Program-made: the position numbers and the translations under genes
DNA from: Arctopsyche grandis
Taxonomy: Eukaryota; Arthropoda; Insecta; Trichoptera; Hydropsychidae
Direction of reading: 5' to 3'
Assembly (NCBI RefSeq): GCF_051622035.1
Contig: NC_135356.1
Span: 28,426,839-28,490,838, forward strand
DNA: 64,000 nt
The notes under the pieces: generated by a model
Told to the model about the DNA's origin: nothing
Seen by the model: only the letters and a program-made list of their open reading frames with translations
Database searches by the model: none
In this document: positions 1 to 12,135 of the stretch, piece after piece
Position numbering within the stretch: position 1 is the stretch's first letter
How the letters are laid out: every line of letters starts with the position of its first letter

Positions 1-392
1 TATAAGCGAACAAATTAAACGTCGATTTTATAAAATAAATGTGCATTTTAAGCAATTTAAAAAAAAAAATTTACATTAAAAAAGTTTCTGTACATTACAA
101 AATATTTGTCTGCATTTCTAAATGACGGATACAGATTGCATTAGAATCTTTGTTTTGATCATTAAAAAAAATATTTGCTGCTTAAAAAGCGGATGAAATC
201 TGTATTAAAATGACAGATGAACTGTGTCGGCAACGTTGCGAATACCAAAATACGAACCGACAACGACCAACGCTTCTCTCTGCTGGATTCCTTCTTTTTT
301 ACTCTTCGGCTTGCGACCTTCGACACCCACGTCCTTGGCTTCGACTATACGACCTGACATCATCATTCATATTCATACGTAATACGTAACCA

Positions 393-562
393 TTATTTTG
401 AATAAAAATACCATTAATTTTATTTTACTACCGCCATCTATGTATAAAATTAATGACTACGAGCGTCACCGAGATTAAAAATTTTCGACCTTGATACGCT
501 TCTTTTTTGCACCATCGTAATGGCGGAGGATCCATTTACTTATATTGATGACCAAAATGAGC
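393..562 (+). repeat. Dispersed repeat family A (GGCGGAGGATCC), partial copy
   Basis: Shares with 11818-12135, and with 20345-20600 in reverse, the blocks ACTACCGCCATCTATG and ATGGCGGAGGATCCATTTAC followed by a stretch ending near TGAGCAATAT. After that point similarity stops because a LINE tail is inserted. No coding capacity is evident. It lies in what is probably an intron of the FKBP14-like gene. Confidence 0.6.
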
Positions 563-752
563 AATATCTTTTCATTTTTATCTTTTTTATTATCTTTTTC
601 ATTTTTTTTATAATATTTGTAAAAATCTGTTATTGGACTCGGATGTTACATATATTATATATTTACTATTTGTTTTTTATACATATCTATGTATGTACAT
701 CCTGTTGTCTGTTGATTTTTCAATAAATAAAATAAAATAAAATAAATAATAC
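563..752 (+). mobile_element. 3' end of a CR1-like LINE
   Basis: The stretch from about 610 (TTTGTAAAAATCTG, ATTGGACTCGGA) to the TGTTGATTTTTCAATAAA block and the A-rich tail (AAAATA units) matches the 3' end of the LINE copy at 45293-46560. It sits inside family A DNA, so it is a 5'-truncated retroposed end. The small open frame running through it is only an AT-rich shadow. Confidence 0.55.
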
Positions 753-1449
753 CAAAATATTTTATTCGATGCGCAATACGAGATTGTTTAATGCACCGAA
801 AATAATGCAAATTTTTTATGCACACACATTTTTTTTAAGATACACAGTATTTCTCTCAATGCACAGTTAAATCGCACCCATAATATAATCATAAGTCTGA
901 TAAAAAAAATCAAATGGATCAAAGCCTTCATTAGAATGATTCAGTCTAAAATCTTTTTGGACTGAATTTTTAAATTACATATTTATAAAGCTTAATCAAA
1001 TAAGCGACACACTTTACGAAAAACCATTTTATTAGTTTATTTAATTTACAAAATAATACATACATATTCAAATTAATTTTATACTATAAATAACTGATCC
1101 GTCACTTAACATCTTATGGTACATATGTAAAAAGATGGTTTCTATCGAGTATTGCATCATTTTCATTTCATCTTCGAAATGAAAATGTTACGCTAATATT
1201 ACGAAATTAATTCAATTTACTTGAGTAATATTTAAACCATGGCAATATACTTAAATTTTAAACAATATAAAAGCAAACTATATGTCATTAATCGTATTAT
1301 AAATTTTACAAGTTTGCTAATATTTTACATAACAGATCTATGAACAATGCAATGGTGTAAATATTGTACAATTAGTTTTTCAAAATATGTAAATATATCC
1401 ATATAAGTAGCTGAGAATATTATTACATGGATTCTTATTTAACTTTCAG
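753..1449. other. Intronic AT-rich DNA upstream of the first visible FKBP14 exon
   Basis: No open frame, no recognisable repeat and no missing FKBP14 exon were found here. The first half of the FKBP domain and the signal peptide are therefore expected left of the window. The segment ends with a usable acceptor (TTTAACTTTCAG) at 1449. Confidence 0.5.
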
Positions 1450-2255
1450 CTATGACCGCGATCAACCCTTTTCATTCCAACTTGGTGTTGGACAAGTCAT
1501 CAAGGGATGGGACCAAGGATTACTCGACATGTGTGTCGGTGAGTATCCAAATTATAAGACCAATCAAATTAAATTAGTACATTTATGCCTTATTTCATCT
1601 CAACTACCTATCTCTATTAAACACACAAATACATCATACAATTAATTAGCACAAGTTGTCTTATTTCATGTCCTCAATTTTCATGTTTACAATTTCCAGG
1701 AGAGAAACGTAAATTAACTATTCCTGCTTCACTCGGCTATGGAGATCGTGGAGCCGGCAACGTTATACCCGGAGGTGCAACCCTCATCTTCGAAGTTGAG
1801 CTTATCAACATCGGTGACTCCCCACCAACCACCAACGTCTTCAAAGAAATCGACTTCGATAAGAACAATATGCTGTCTAGAGACGAGGTTTGCTGATCAA
1901 ATATATATTATAAAGTTATTTATCTTCACAAAAACAAACATTCAAATACACTTGAATACCATTAATGTATAATAGTAGTCTGTAAGATATGTTGTTTTGA
2001 AAAATCTTCTATACTGTTTGGATTATTGGTCATATTTTGTATGCTTTAAATGTAATGTATGTGTTTCAGGTCAGCGAGTATTTGAAGAAGCAAATGCTCG
2101 CCGCCGATGACAGCGAAAATCCAAGCGAAGAAATCAAAAACATGCTTGAAGATCATGACAAATTGGTAGAAGAGATTTTCCAACACGAAGATAAAGACAA
2201 GAACGGATTCATCAGTCATGCTGAATTTTCCGGACCCAAACACGACGAGTTGTAA
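1450..2255 (+). CDS. FKBP14: FKBP14-like ER peptidyl-prolyl cis-trans isomerase, 3' exons (partial)
   Basis: Three exons join in frame: 1450-1538, 1700-1887 and 2070-2255 (stop TAA 2253-2255), giving the last 153 residues. Borders are TTTCAG/GTGAGT, TTCCAG/GTTTGC and TTTCAG. The protein starts within the FKBP fold: [15 protein letters not shown] with the pocket Trp, [19 protein letters not shown] and TLIFEVEL. Two EF-hands follow: [12 protein letters not shown] (split from its helix by the last intron) and [13 protein letters not shown] with D-D-N-E ligands. It ends in HDEL, the ER-retrieval signal. FKBP14 family members are ER-lumen prolyl isomerases that assist collagen and other secretory protein folding, binding Ca through the EF-hands. 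That role is inferred from the family. The signal peptide and first FKBP half are outside the window. The next gene in this strand is 21 kb away, so no shared regulation can be inferred. Confidence 0.93.
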
Positions 2256-3684
2256 AAACAACGACGAAATATAAGCGAAAAGGAAATACAAAAAAAAAAA
2301 AAAAGATAATTTAATATTATCAACAAAAAAAAAAAAACCAAGAACTCCTGTTTAAATGAGAAAGTAAAAAACAAATAGGATATATTATATATGTATATGT
2401 GTTAGTAAATGTTCATTTAAAACGAAATAGATTAAACACAATTTTGTATTTACCGATCACAATTATTCATTCAATGTTTACAAGGAAGCTGTATCTATGA
2501 ACCAGAATTACGAAAGTAAAATCAATTACGTTAATTTCTCATTAAATATACGAAAACCTTTAAATTGCCTAAGTTTTACCGCTAAATTGTAAAAACATAT
2601 TTTTCATTCACTTTTGGCCTTATTAATTGTAAACAGTTACATTTTCATTTCACTACAACTTTTCTACGATGGGTATAGTTTTAATGATCAATTTGTAATT
2701 GAAAAGAATCATATGAACATTTGACGTGTATCAAATATTAAAAAAAAAAATAGTATTTATACGAATATTAATCGTCAGAGGGTATGAAAAATATTTTTCA
2801 TACTGTCCATTTTTAATATCGAATTTTATATAAGTCAATTTTCAACGTGTTAGTACTTAATTAAGACGGTTTTAACGATGAAACCTAAAAAAATCAACTA
2901 GCATTATGTTTTTCCGCTTTTCTGCATACAAAATGACTCATCCGAGACTCGTCGCACCTGTAGTATACGGGCGACAGTACGAGTCCCCAAATTCATCTGT
3001 TCTATCTCATAAACTCTTGTTTGTATTTATATTATTAATATTTAGTAGATTTTCTATTTATTATATTAATTATACATATAATTTTTAATGCGTATCAATA
3101 GATCGGTGTACATAAGAAATATATCTGGTTAGAAATACATATATAATTTTGTTTTTATTGAAACATTCGATATATAATATAAAAAATTATATATATATAT
3201 ATTGTGTTATTCCTTTGAAATTTGTATTTTACATTCCGTGTTTTGTATTTTTATTTCAATTATGTTGTTTTTTTTTGTTAAATAATTTTTGTCCTTGTGA
3301 ACTCTTCTAAAACACAGTTTTTATAATATTCAAAAGTGATTTTGTATTAAAGTTTGGAAAATAAATATTTTTGTTATTTTTTTTTATTTATATCCTTGTG
3401 TTTTGTACTTATATAAAGCTTCCTGAACTGATAATGTTTTAATTTGATTTTTATAACTAAACATAAGAGTAAATACATACTATAAGAAGACCAACAGAGC
3501 AAAAATTGGCATTAAATATTTTGATAAATATGAGGATAGGAAGTAAATTTATTATTAAGTTATAGCAAAACTTACTTATTAATACAATATCCTTGGGTAA
3601 ACTGTTCATTTTAAAACCAAGTTCATTTTATGATAATAAATGTCATTAAAAGAAATGAAAATGACTGTCTACTTTTCATATTAA
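2256..3684. other. 3' UTR and AT-rich spacer after FKBP14
   Basis: Contains A-rich runs, an ATTAAA variant polyadenylation hexamer at 2541-2546 as a weak candidate for the FKBP14 transcript end, and no convincing coding sequence. A 60-codon open frame near 2906 has no family features and AT-biased composition downstream, so it is not called. Confidence 0.4.
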
Positions 3685-3840
3685 TGTAGTGTTGGACTTG
3701 AACCAGAAGCTGATGTATGGGCTATGGCTGAGAAAGAAAATGTTATGGGAATGATGACTGATTTTGGGGAAGGGATGAAAGTAGCAGGGATGGAAGCATC
3801 AGTGGCAGTTAGAACTGCACTCATAGCGGTTTGCTGTTAA
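3685..3840 (+). pseudogene. Short open coding-like segment of unknown origin
   Basis: A frame open from about 3683 to the stop at 3838-3840 reads GLEPEADVWAMAEKENVMGM and continues through acidic and Val/Ala-rich residues to AVCC. Its composition is richer in G and more codon-like than the surroundings, and TAATGTAG just before it could act as an acceptor. There is no proper start or upstream exon. It may be a terminal exon, a gene remnant or a transposon piece. The family is not recognised. Confidence 0.25.
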
Positions 3841-3981
3841 GCCCCGCATGTATTATTATAATAAACAACATGATTGAAAACTGTACGTGTTTGGTTTTAA
3901 CCTCACCCACCACATCCCACCGTGGTCCTGGACAGCCCTATCTGCCAGGATTCACACCTTCATATTACATATCCCAGATTG

Positions 3982-4412
3982 AAATATTTATTTAATTTAA
4001 ATTATACCAGGAAGGACTCACTTCCTGGCCAGAAACATTGTACATTTGATTGAACAATTTGACAGAAACATTGTATTATTAGTATTATACAAATTACATA
4101 AATACATATAAAGCAATAAAAAATACATATAAATTACATAAATACATATAAATGGTCAAATTTTTAAATTTGCAGCATTTTATACAATTCGGTGAAATTC
4201 GAGATTGCGGAAAACTCGAGATTTTGCGAGAAAATTGGTAAGGTTGCCAATTTTTTGGAACCGTTTCAATGAAAATCAGATAAGTTAGCAAACTCTGATA
4301 AGGAAACGATCGACCTGGAGTCACAAATCCAAGGTCTGAATCCAAGATATGAAGCTGTGACCACTCTGTTCAAAGCATTATATGCTAACCTCTAGTCTAT
4401 TCTGCTGGTTGA
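3982..4412 (-). mobile_element. tRNA-derived SINE, nearly full length
   Basis: On the minus strand the order is a tRNA-like head starting with CCAGCAGAATAGACTAGAGG, then the shared core (GGTCGATCGTTTCC, TTTTCATTGAAACGGTTCC), then a 3' hairpin based on GGAAGG/CCTTCC and an AAATA-type tail. It is the same family as 25139-25570, 41723-42156 and 50936-51373. The head is diverged, but the A-box position is recognisable. Confidence 0.75.
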
Positions 4413-5344
4413 CTATAAATGACTATTACTTTATATTAACATTGTTGGTTCAAGTTTGTGAATAAAACATTTGCTTGATTTATTTCCTAATATTTATTTA
4501 GTACTACTTATATAAATATCGTTAATTTATTTCGACTCATTACTTACTACATTACATCATAATCTTGACTTAACTTATAGACGTGTATCTATTTGGTAAT
4601 CAACTTCAATTAATTTGATTTGCAAATAGATGACCAGTGAGTTAAGGCACACACACTGAATCGTACGCCATGTACGTCCTCTGGCTTCCAGCTGGGAAGG
4701 GAGTTTCTTCAGGTCATTATTAATTCATACGATCTTATTTTTTCGAAGTTTCTCCTACATTTCTTCAAATATAGAAATTACCAGTTTTGATCACTGTCAA
4801 ACCTATGTAATAAGTAAAGTCATTCAAATTATTTATTTAAATTATCAAAATGAATTAAAACAAATGGATTCGCATTATATTTAAGGTTAATTTTACATGT
4901 TTTTAGGTTATGTGACAAAACCAAGGCATATTTTTCTAAAGAATGTTTCTTGATACTTGAGTTATTAAAAACGTTAGAAAATCATGAATGCACATTTATG
5001 AAAATAAAAATATCGAATATACATAGATTCCAATATCACTGAGCAACAAAAAATCACACTGAATTCGAATATGATAATGATTTTTGTTGGTTCGCGATCG
5101 TTTCCGAGTTATGAGCGCTTAAAAAATGCGCAGTTTTTTGGCTTTTGCGGTCTTAAACTCAAAATCTAGTATTGCTGTGCTCAAAGTGAGTATTGGAATC
5201 AATAGTCAGATGTTTTTAAATTAATTAAATACATTAATACTAATAATAAATTAAAATTAATTAAATAAATTAAAATTAATTAAATAAATTAATAATAATT
5301 ATAAATTAAAATTAAAAATATTTTTTTTAATAATAAATTTAATT
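4413..5344. other. AT-rich spacer, low-complexity at right
   Basis: No gene seen. A piece around 5100-5220 (TATTGGAATCAATAGTC) resembles 52673-52700, so it probably belongs to another old repeat. From 5215 to 5365 the DNA is simple AATTAATTAAATAA sequence. Confidence 0.35.
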
Positions 5345-5868
5345 AATTAATTAATTAAATAAATTTTCATTAGATGCCCCAAATTCTCGGAGACTTGTCA
5401 AGAGGAAACATTGGTAGCAAACAGTATATGTTGAATTTTTTTCTTTCGTTATTATATTCGTACATTTTGTTGACAGTGTTTTAGCTGTGACGTACATACA
5501 TACATATGTATGTCGAATCAAAACGACTATTAGGTCGAAATCACACAGGAAGGAACTCGGTACATGGTTTTTTGTAGATATTTTTAAACATGCGAATAAA
5601 TTGTGGCATGTCTTGCACATATTCATGGCACGCCCAGCACACACCGTCCCAAAATCACCCCCTGGAGTGTTTTCGGTAAAATTTTATCCTTGAATTTATC
5701 CTTGCTTGACAGTGATCGATAACGGTGTATCCCATATTTAAAGAAATGTAGGAGAACTCCCACAGCGGGGAGCCAAGCACATGACGTGCCGTTCTTCCCT
5801 GTGTGATTTCGCCTTTATAGTACGGTGAGCGCTATCGCAGATACACACACAGACACACAGAATGGGGA
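5345..5868 (-). mobile_element. Non-autonomous Helitron fragment carrying a Harbinger-like MITE
   Basis: Shares its internal sequence (TTTTTTTCTTTCGTTATTATATTCG, GTTTTAGCTGTGACGTA, CGAATCAAAACGACTATTA) with the complete Helitrons at 6663-7402 and 21754-22811. The end at 5868 (GGGGA before TATT) corresponds to the TC 5' terminus on the minus strand. The CTAG-type 3' terminus is missing on the left, so the copy is truncated. Confidence 0.55.
5533..5814. mobile_element. Harbinger-like MITE (GGGCGAA family) nested in Helitron
   Basis: Ends are GGTCGAAATCACACAGG and the inverted partner CTGTGTGATTTCGCC. Flanks are TTA on both sides, and other Helitron copies show the uninterrupted target (GACTATTATAG). 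A 3-bp TTA/TAA duplication with G-rich inverted ends fits the PIF/Harbinger superfamily. No transposase is present. Confidence 0.65.
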
Positions 5869-6662
5869 TATTATATACATATGTATATGATGTTAATATT
5901 GGTCCACATTATATGTACATATGTATGCATAATCCCTATGTGAGAGATAATCATGCATATATTGACACGTTTTCGTGTCGTAACTATCACATAATATGTC
6001 GTCTCTCGCGTATATGTAGATGTATGTAGTTCTGTCTAAAAGTAATGAAAATTTCTGAAAATGCCAAGAAAAAAATGGTCACATTATTATCATGCTAAGA
6101 CCGAATATCATTAGTGTTGTTGTGATGTAGTAGCGTCACAGACGAAGCACAAGTGACAGAAATAAACGTCAAACTTGCCAAATATTCGTGGGTGTGGTTT
6201 ATGGGCTCCTTGGCTGTTGTACCAACGTAATATATGTTACGGCAAATGTCAGGATAATGTACAGATGCACCAGCAATTGTACACATTCACCAACCCGAAC
6301 ACGCAAATGTGAGTTTCAGTGTGCACATACATAAGGCTCAGTTCAGTTCATTGACTCAACAGTGCCTTGCATTTCTGGACAATCTATCTGAATTTTTTTG
6401 TTTTTATTTTGACTCATTTACTTTGGATGGCTTGAAAGCTATGGCGTACATGTGTAAAGCTGTCACACATTGGACTATACATACATATGTTTGGTATTAA
6501 AAACGTCCAGGAACCTACATACGATTAAACATCTTCATAGATATCTCCAGAAGAAACTTTTCAGATGTTTTTTTTCATAGATATCTCCTGAAGAAACTTT
6601 TCAGATCAAATACGTTATTGATAGAAGCATATTTCCTACAACGATTAATATACATAGTATAA
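5869..6662. other. Spacer without recognisable gene
   Basis: Contains ACATATGTATGTACATA-type simple motifs and a duplicated 50-bp piece around 6535-6605 (CATAGATATCTCC..GAAGAAACTTTTCAGAT occurs twice). Open frames near 6100-6500 show no conserved features. Confidence 0.35.
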
Positions 6663-7402
6663 CTAGTTGTTTTACCCGGCTTCGCGTAGTATTTGTAATA
6701 TAAACAGCTTAAGGGCGAAATCACACAGCGTGGGATGTGGGATGTGGTTTTATTTAGATTATATTAGAATTGTGGCATACATGGTACCATACCTGGTACG
6801 CTGAAATGTATAGTAGTAGTGTTTATCCTCGCTTGACAGTGATATATACCAAAACGACCCTATGGACCATTTTTGCTAAAATTTTATCCTTGCTTGAAAG
6901 TGATCGATAACGGTGTACCGACAAGTTCTTCAAATATAGGATAAAAAAGGTACAAACTACTTACCTACTTACATATAAACAATATAAAAACACCAACAAA
7001 AAAAAATTATTAATTAAATGAATTTTCAATAGATGGCGGTAAATGCTCAGAGACTTTTACCGCCATCTATTGGAAAGAGAAGTATAGGATGGCGCATCAT
7101 GGTGCCCCATTGCTAATTTATATTGTGAACCTTTTTTTTTTTTGCTCTCTCACTTTGTAGTTTGTCTTCCTTCTTGGAAAAGCACCCTCCTGCGCTAATC
7201 TCTGCTTATAAGCAAACAGTATATACATACATAGAAGTTTTTTTCTTTTGTTATTATATTCGTACGTTTTGTTGGCATTGTTTTGTTGGCATTGTGACAT
7301 ACATATCTATATATGTCGAATAGAAACGACTATTATAGTACGGCAAGCGTTATCTTTCACAGACACACAGACAGACGGACACCGAAACACACATAATAGC
7401 GA
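6663..7402 (-). mobile_element. Non-autonomous Helitron
   Basis: On the minus strand it begins TCGCTATTATGTGTG after an A and ends CGGGTAAAACAACTAG before a T, exactly the Helitron pattern of A^TC...CTAG^T without target duplication. The 3' end has a small GC-rich inverted repeat (GCGAAGCCGGG region) before CTAG. A partial GGGCGAA-type MITE starts at about 6712 inside it. No Rep/helicase coding sequence is present. Confidence 0.7.
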
Positions 7403-7539
7403 TATTATATGGGTATTTTTATTTATCATTTTATATTTGTTTTCATTCCCTACTATTTTTCCTGTTGTATGATCTTTTTTTTGTAATTTTTTACCTTATT
7501 TTTCTGCTTTTGCTTTTTGTTCTATGTATATCAATTTTT

Positions 7540-7640
7540 TTCATTAATTTTCTTATGTAGGCCAATGTGGCGCATTGCGTTCTTCCTATAATGCCACAAT
7601 GGTCCAAAACTATTAAAATACAAATAAAAATATATGGTAA
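7540..7640 (+). mobile_element. 3' terminus of CR1/Jockey-like LINE with end hairpin
   Basis: Carries the pair CCAATGTGGCGC ... GCCACAATGG, the same hairpin that ends the LINE at 16080-16125, followed by AACTATTAAAATACAAATAAA. The copy is cut off a few hundred bases into the 3' region, and no ORF2 residue is left. Confidence 0.6.
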
Positions 7641-7689
7641 TGTTTTGCGTTTAACAATATTTAAAAATATTGATGGCATGTAATACGAT

Positions 7690-7915
7690 TGTTGGTGATA
7701 ATGTGATTATTGGTCACAAAGCGCTCGTCAAAAAGTCACTAAAATCTCTATAACGGAACATCTAGCAGCCGAAAAGTCCATCATACTACCGATAACTATC
7801 ATACTAACGAGAACTCGAGTGCCAAATATTCCGTATTCGCGATTTTCATGGCAAAAATTGTCTTTTGGGCGATCGCATTGTGACTAATAATCTAATTACC
7901 GTAATACGTTTATTC
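7690..7915. repeat. Dispersed inverted-ended repeat (GGTCACAAAG family)
   Basis: About 220 bases match 41590-42240, including CACTAAAATCTCTATAACGG, GCAGCCGAAAAGTCCATCAT and TATTCGCGATTTTCATGG. Its two ends are loosely inverted (ATTATTGGTCAC / GTGACTAATAAT). This copy has no SINE, whereas the 41.7-kb copy is split by one. Confidence 0.55.
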
Positions 7916-8031
7916 TACTTTTCCAAGATTCTAGACATATCGAATTAAAATAAGCGATAACAATTTGTGAATTAAGCCAAACAGAAATAGTGATTTTGGA
8001 ACTGAAAATTTGACTTCCACTTTCAAATATA

Positions 8032-8527
8032 AAGGTCTGACCGCACTATACGACAACCGAACAATCCGACACTTCACAACAGTACGCGACCAAATATTGT
8101 TTGTATGAAATTGTATGAGACATAACGCACTGCGCGACAGTCGCATGCCGTAGAACGACACCTTGCGTCAAAGTTGACTTTTCGACCAACTTTGACGCAA
8201 GGTGTCGTTTGCGACGTGACGCAAATGTCGTTGAGTGGGGGTTGCCTTGCGACAATTATTCTCCTTCTTCATATCGTGACTTTGAAATAGCATGTAGCCA
8301 TAATCTTTTGGTTTTTCTCTATTGTTCTTCTTTCTCGCATATCAAAGATATGTACCATAATAGCGTCCGTTTCGTCGATCTTGCTCCGAGGTACCGAACT
8401 AATGATTGACATAATTTACTGCGGAGTGTCGCATCGCTGTCGTTCAAGTGCGCTTTACCTAATATTGTCGCACACTGTTGTAAAGTGTCGGATCGTTCAG
8501 TTGTCGCATAGTGCGGTCAGACCTTAA
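8032..8527. mobile_element. MITE with ~50-bp inverted ends
   Basis: Left end AAGGTCTGACCGCACTATAC, right end GTGCGGTCAGACCTTAA in inverted order, with further pairing through the CGACA..GTGTCG regions. A second perfect palindrome lies in the middle, around CACCTTGCGTCAAAGTTG at 8160-8207. No transposase frame. Superfamily unresolved because no clear target duplication is visible. Confidence 0.65.
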
Positions 8528-9226
8528 CGGCTCATATATTGAAAAAAAATTGGTTGGAAACCCATTGTTGCAGAAATTGGATGACACCGCTGATTACATA
8601 TATATTTTGGATAATAATATAGGATCGTGATACATTATATGGACATAGCTGATGTGAGTAATACATATGGGGTCGTCATGTTTTATTTTAATTAAAAATC
8701 ATCATAGTTTGAGTGCAGCCGATCTAATGTCGTCATTTGAACGATCTCGTGGTGGGGCGACTTTTAGCTATTCTTGGGAAAGCATATGATTATCACTACA
8801 ATTCATTGTGTGGTGAGCGTTGGGTGTGTGTGCCGATAGCAAAGCAGTACAAGTAAGTTAGTAAACTTTTACTCGAGTGTGCCAACACTTTATAATAATA
8901 CACCGAAAATGACCGAATACGGAATTTCTACGATAGTCGCCAACAGGTTGATGACTATTTTGATCGTTTTAATGCAGAAATAGCACTAAATATTGACAAG
9001 TTTCGTTGATCTTCTGTCAGAATACATCAATTTTTTGTCTGATTTGGTTCTTGAAGCAGTTCTGAACCCAATTCCTGTTCAATATATATTTTTTTTTCAA
9101 TGCGACTTCTATATTTGTCTCTTACAATATAAATAAATGAAAAATTATTTAGAATTCACCTCTGTGTGTGGATTCGAAATACATAAATTGAATAAATAAT
9201 TTATATTATACGATATAAAGTAAGAT
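8528..9226. other. Spacer without gene
   Basis: AT-rich DNA. No open frame of substance and no match to the other repeats in this window was noticed. Confidence 0.35.
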
Positions 9227-9229
9227 TAA

Positions 9230-9420
9230 GGGCGAAAACACACAGCGAGGAACGTGGCACATGGTTTTTTTTAGATATTTTTAAATATGGAATGCCTTGC
9301 ACATATTCACGGCCGGCACACACCGTCCCAACATCACCCCCTGGAGTGTTTTAAGTCAAATTTTATCAAATTGGAAGCCAAGCACACGACGTGCCGTTCT
9401 TCCCTGTGTGCTTTCGCCCT
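9230..9420. mobile_element. Harbinger-like MITE (GGGCGAA family), complete
   Basis: Starts GGGCGAAAACACACAGCG and ends CCCTGTGTGCTTTCGCCC inverted. It is flanked on both sides by TTAA, consistent with a TAA or TTA duplication. It is shorter than the 5533-5814 copy but shares the internal CACCCCCTGGAGTGTTTT block. Confidence 0.7.
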
Positions 9421-9423
9421 TAA

Positions 9424-11250
9424 TCATTCCTCTTCTGCTTTGTATAAAATTTTTAATTTTTGATAGTTTTTCACAATATTTAATAGTATTTCAAAAATAA
9501 ACTTGAACTATTTTCAATGGTTTTTCGTTTGGTTCAGTGCAAAACTGATTTACATCTCTGAAATCGACTATGATGAGTGTGTTTGCACTTTTTGCGTGCC
9601 TTTTTAGCAACGAATACTAATTTCCGGCTTGTTTTCACGTATAATTTACGTCAACAATGTTTACCTATTAATACTTGAGATTGTTTCGAGAATCGTACAT
9701 ATTTGCCAAGAGATGTTTTGCTCGATTATAAATTTTGCGAAAGATACGCTTCAATTTGAACGCGACATTTTCTCAGTTGTGCGATGTTTATTTTATTACT
9801 ATTTTTTTAATCTCCTCTTCGTTATGTAATGATTTTTTTCATTTCGTTCTTGTTTTAGAAGTCGTTGGGTCGTCGTGTCAACTTTTATCTGAACAACGTC
9901 GAGTGTATGAAATATAACAATTTTGTCCATACAAGAGGGAACAAAATGGGAAAACATATCGAAGAACAGGTTTGATTATTAAAAAAAAACAATACATTGC
10001 AATTGCCTCATTACTAAATTGAACCAATTTGAATCGTACTAACATTTGACATCTTCTTGAATATCATTTATCCCACATTCACGTAATGATTCGTGTCCTG
10101 TTATTAATATCCTACATTTACTTTATTTAAATGATCTCATTTTACAAATATATTCTACGTAGTTTATGTATTGTAAATCAATTTCGTGTTTAAATGAAAG
10201 ATGCTATTATTATATACTATGCATAAATTTGTATATATAACATATGTATGTACATATGTAGCGGAAAATTTAAATCGATTTTTAATAGCTTTTTAATTAT
10301 TACAACTAACTCAATAATGTATTTACTAATTAATACTGTTATATTGCGATTGCGTCTTATCAATTTGCTAATTCTTTCAAGCGTGCTATATTCATTGCGT
10401 ATGTATGAAAATGAAGTGCGGCAGTAAAATGGGCGATTTTTAAACAAAAAAAATTCAATGCTAATCACAGATTTGCAAAGCTTAACTTTTATTTTTGCAT
10501 TTATACAACTATAGCAATGATGATTTAAATTATGTTGATTTTTAGTGTGCATTTTTTCATAGAAATCCACGCGCGAGTTTATAGATCGTATATTTTTATA
10601 TTTAAACTGGTGGAATTCTACGTCGAATTTTTAAGCAATTTGAAAATTTAAATATAAAAATTGAGTATGATTTTAATAACGGCATATTTAAAATAATCTT
10701 AGTTTTAATTTATTCATAAAATCGTTTAAATTAACAAGCAAAATTTAATAAGCTCCCGTATTTCTGCCGCACTTTACATTTAATTGTTTTGTATGGAAAT
10801 ATTCATATTTTCTTTTGTTTTTTTTTTTAATTTTTAAGTAAAAACGTCAAATATATAAATTTTTAATTTATAAGGCATTGGTAGACGCGCCAAGCGTTGC
10901 CCAAGTATATTTATAATAAACATTAAATTGCATCAGAGATTAAATCGAATTAAATGTATCGACAAAGTTTAGTTGTTCGTTTCTTCGTCAAAATTGCATT
11001 TAAAAAAACAATCTTTTGTTCGAACGAAAATTTTCAGAAACAAAATCTTGTTTGGTCTTTCGTAGCATTACTAACTACTACAAATATCTTAGCTAGACAC
11101 TTTAAGAAATACATAATTGTCTCCAGAAGAATCCCAATGTCCACATAAATATGTCACAACATCCAATTTCCGCTGGCCAAGTCTTTACTTAATCATCTGC
11201 TCCATCTTGGATCGTCTTTGTTTGAATACATTTTCAACTGCATACAGCGG
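9424..11250. other. Long AT-rich spacer
   Basis: Several minus- and plus-strand open frames of 60-117 codons run through here. They lack conserved motifs, have AT-driven Lys/Ile/Tyr/Phe composition and no splice context, so none is called. ACATATGTATGTACATA occurs near 10240. Confidence 0.35.
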
Positions 11251-11580
11251 GGACTGAAGATTCCCACCTCGAAATGATTCATTTCTTATTTGGCGATTGC
11301 AAACGATCTATTTCAGCTGGATGTTGTCATTCTTTTCGTCGATGTGAATTCACGGGCGTGCCATTGCCGCCCCCGGTATATCTCGAAAAGAAAAAGCGTA
11401 TCCCACTTCATAATTCTGGCATAAGTCTAGAAAAATCTCCACTCCCACCCTGCGAGTCGAATCTTTGCGAAGTTGCACCATTTCTGCCAAATTCGAGACG
11501 TAAACATAATATGTATATAGCGCATCATGCATTTGGGAATGTGGGTGGGTATGTGAAGAACTTGGAATTTTTGAATTGAG
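11250..11580. other. GC-richer unique segment, open in both strands
   Basis: Stands out from the neighbourhood by higher G+C. It is open for 101 codons on + (11274-11579, Cys/Pro-rich) and 81 codons on - (11350-11595). Neither product is recognised. It matches no other repeat in this window. It could be a conserved non-coding element, an exon or a lineage-specific repeat. Confidence 0.25.
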
Positions 11581-11817
11581 AGCTGGTACATCCATAGTTG
11601 GCTATCCAATACTTATCTAATGCTATGTATATACAACCGTTGACAGGATTTGGATTTCGTTCAAAATCCAAATCAACTTGTGAAAATTTTACTATTTGAT
11701 CTGACTCAGCTGTCGAGATGCATTACAAAAATTTAAAAATCGGCATGAATGTTTTTTTTCTCATAATTAATTCCCAAAATGACTCTGATTTCTAAGCTAA
11801 AGCAATAATTTTATTAT

Positions 11818-12135
11818 AAAAAAAAGTTTTTTAAAAACATGCCTCTTCTTTTAATTTGTATATAAAATTATTATTTTGAATAAAAATACGAATAATTTTA
11901 TTTTACTACCGCCATCTATGTTTAAAACTAGAAAACTGGATAGACGTCAGGCGCTTTTCAGAAATTCAAATTTCAAACGCGTCTTACACGATATTTTTGC
12001 ACCATCTTAATGGCGGAGGATCCATTTACGTATATTGATGACCAAAATGAGCAATATGGCAAAGTATGAAAACGATCGTATAAGAGGCAATTTTTTTCCT
12101 GAATTGTAATCGTAAGTGAAACGTAAATAAGGTAC
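11818..12135 (+). repeat. Dispersed repeat family A, most complete copy
   Basis: Runs from AAAAAAAGTTTTTTAAAAACATG through ACTACCGCCATCTATG and ATGGCGGAGGATCC to AATTGTAATCGTAAGTGAAA. Other copies: 393-562, 20345-20600 (-), 36805-36930, 48968-49015 (-), 50345-50400 (-) and diverged tandem units at 53855-54660. The nature of the element is unknown. Confidence 0.65.

Noticed and set aside
2046..2291. 81-codon frame antisense to the last FKBP14 exon
   Set aside because: Shadow of the real exon, which has splice signals, EF-hand and HDEL on the other strand.
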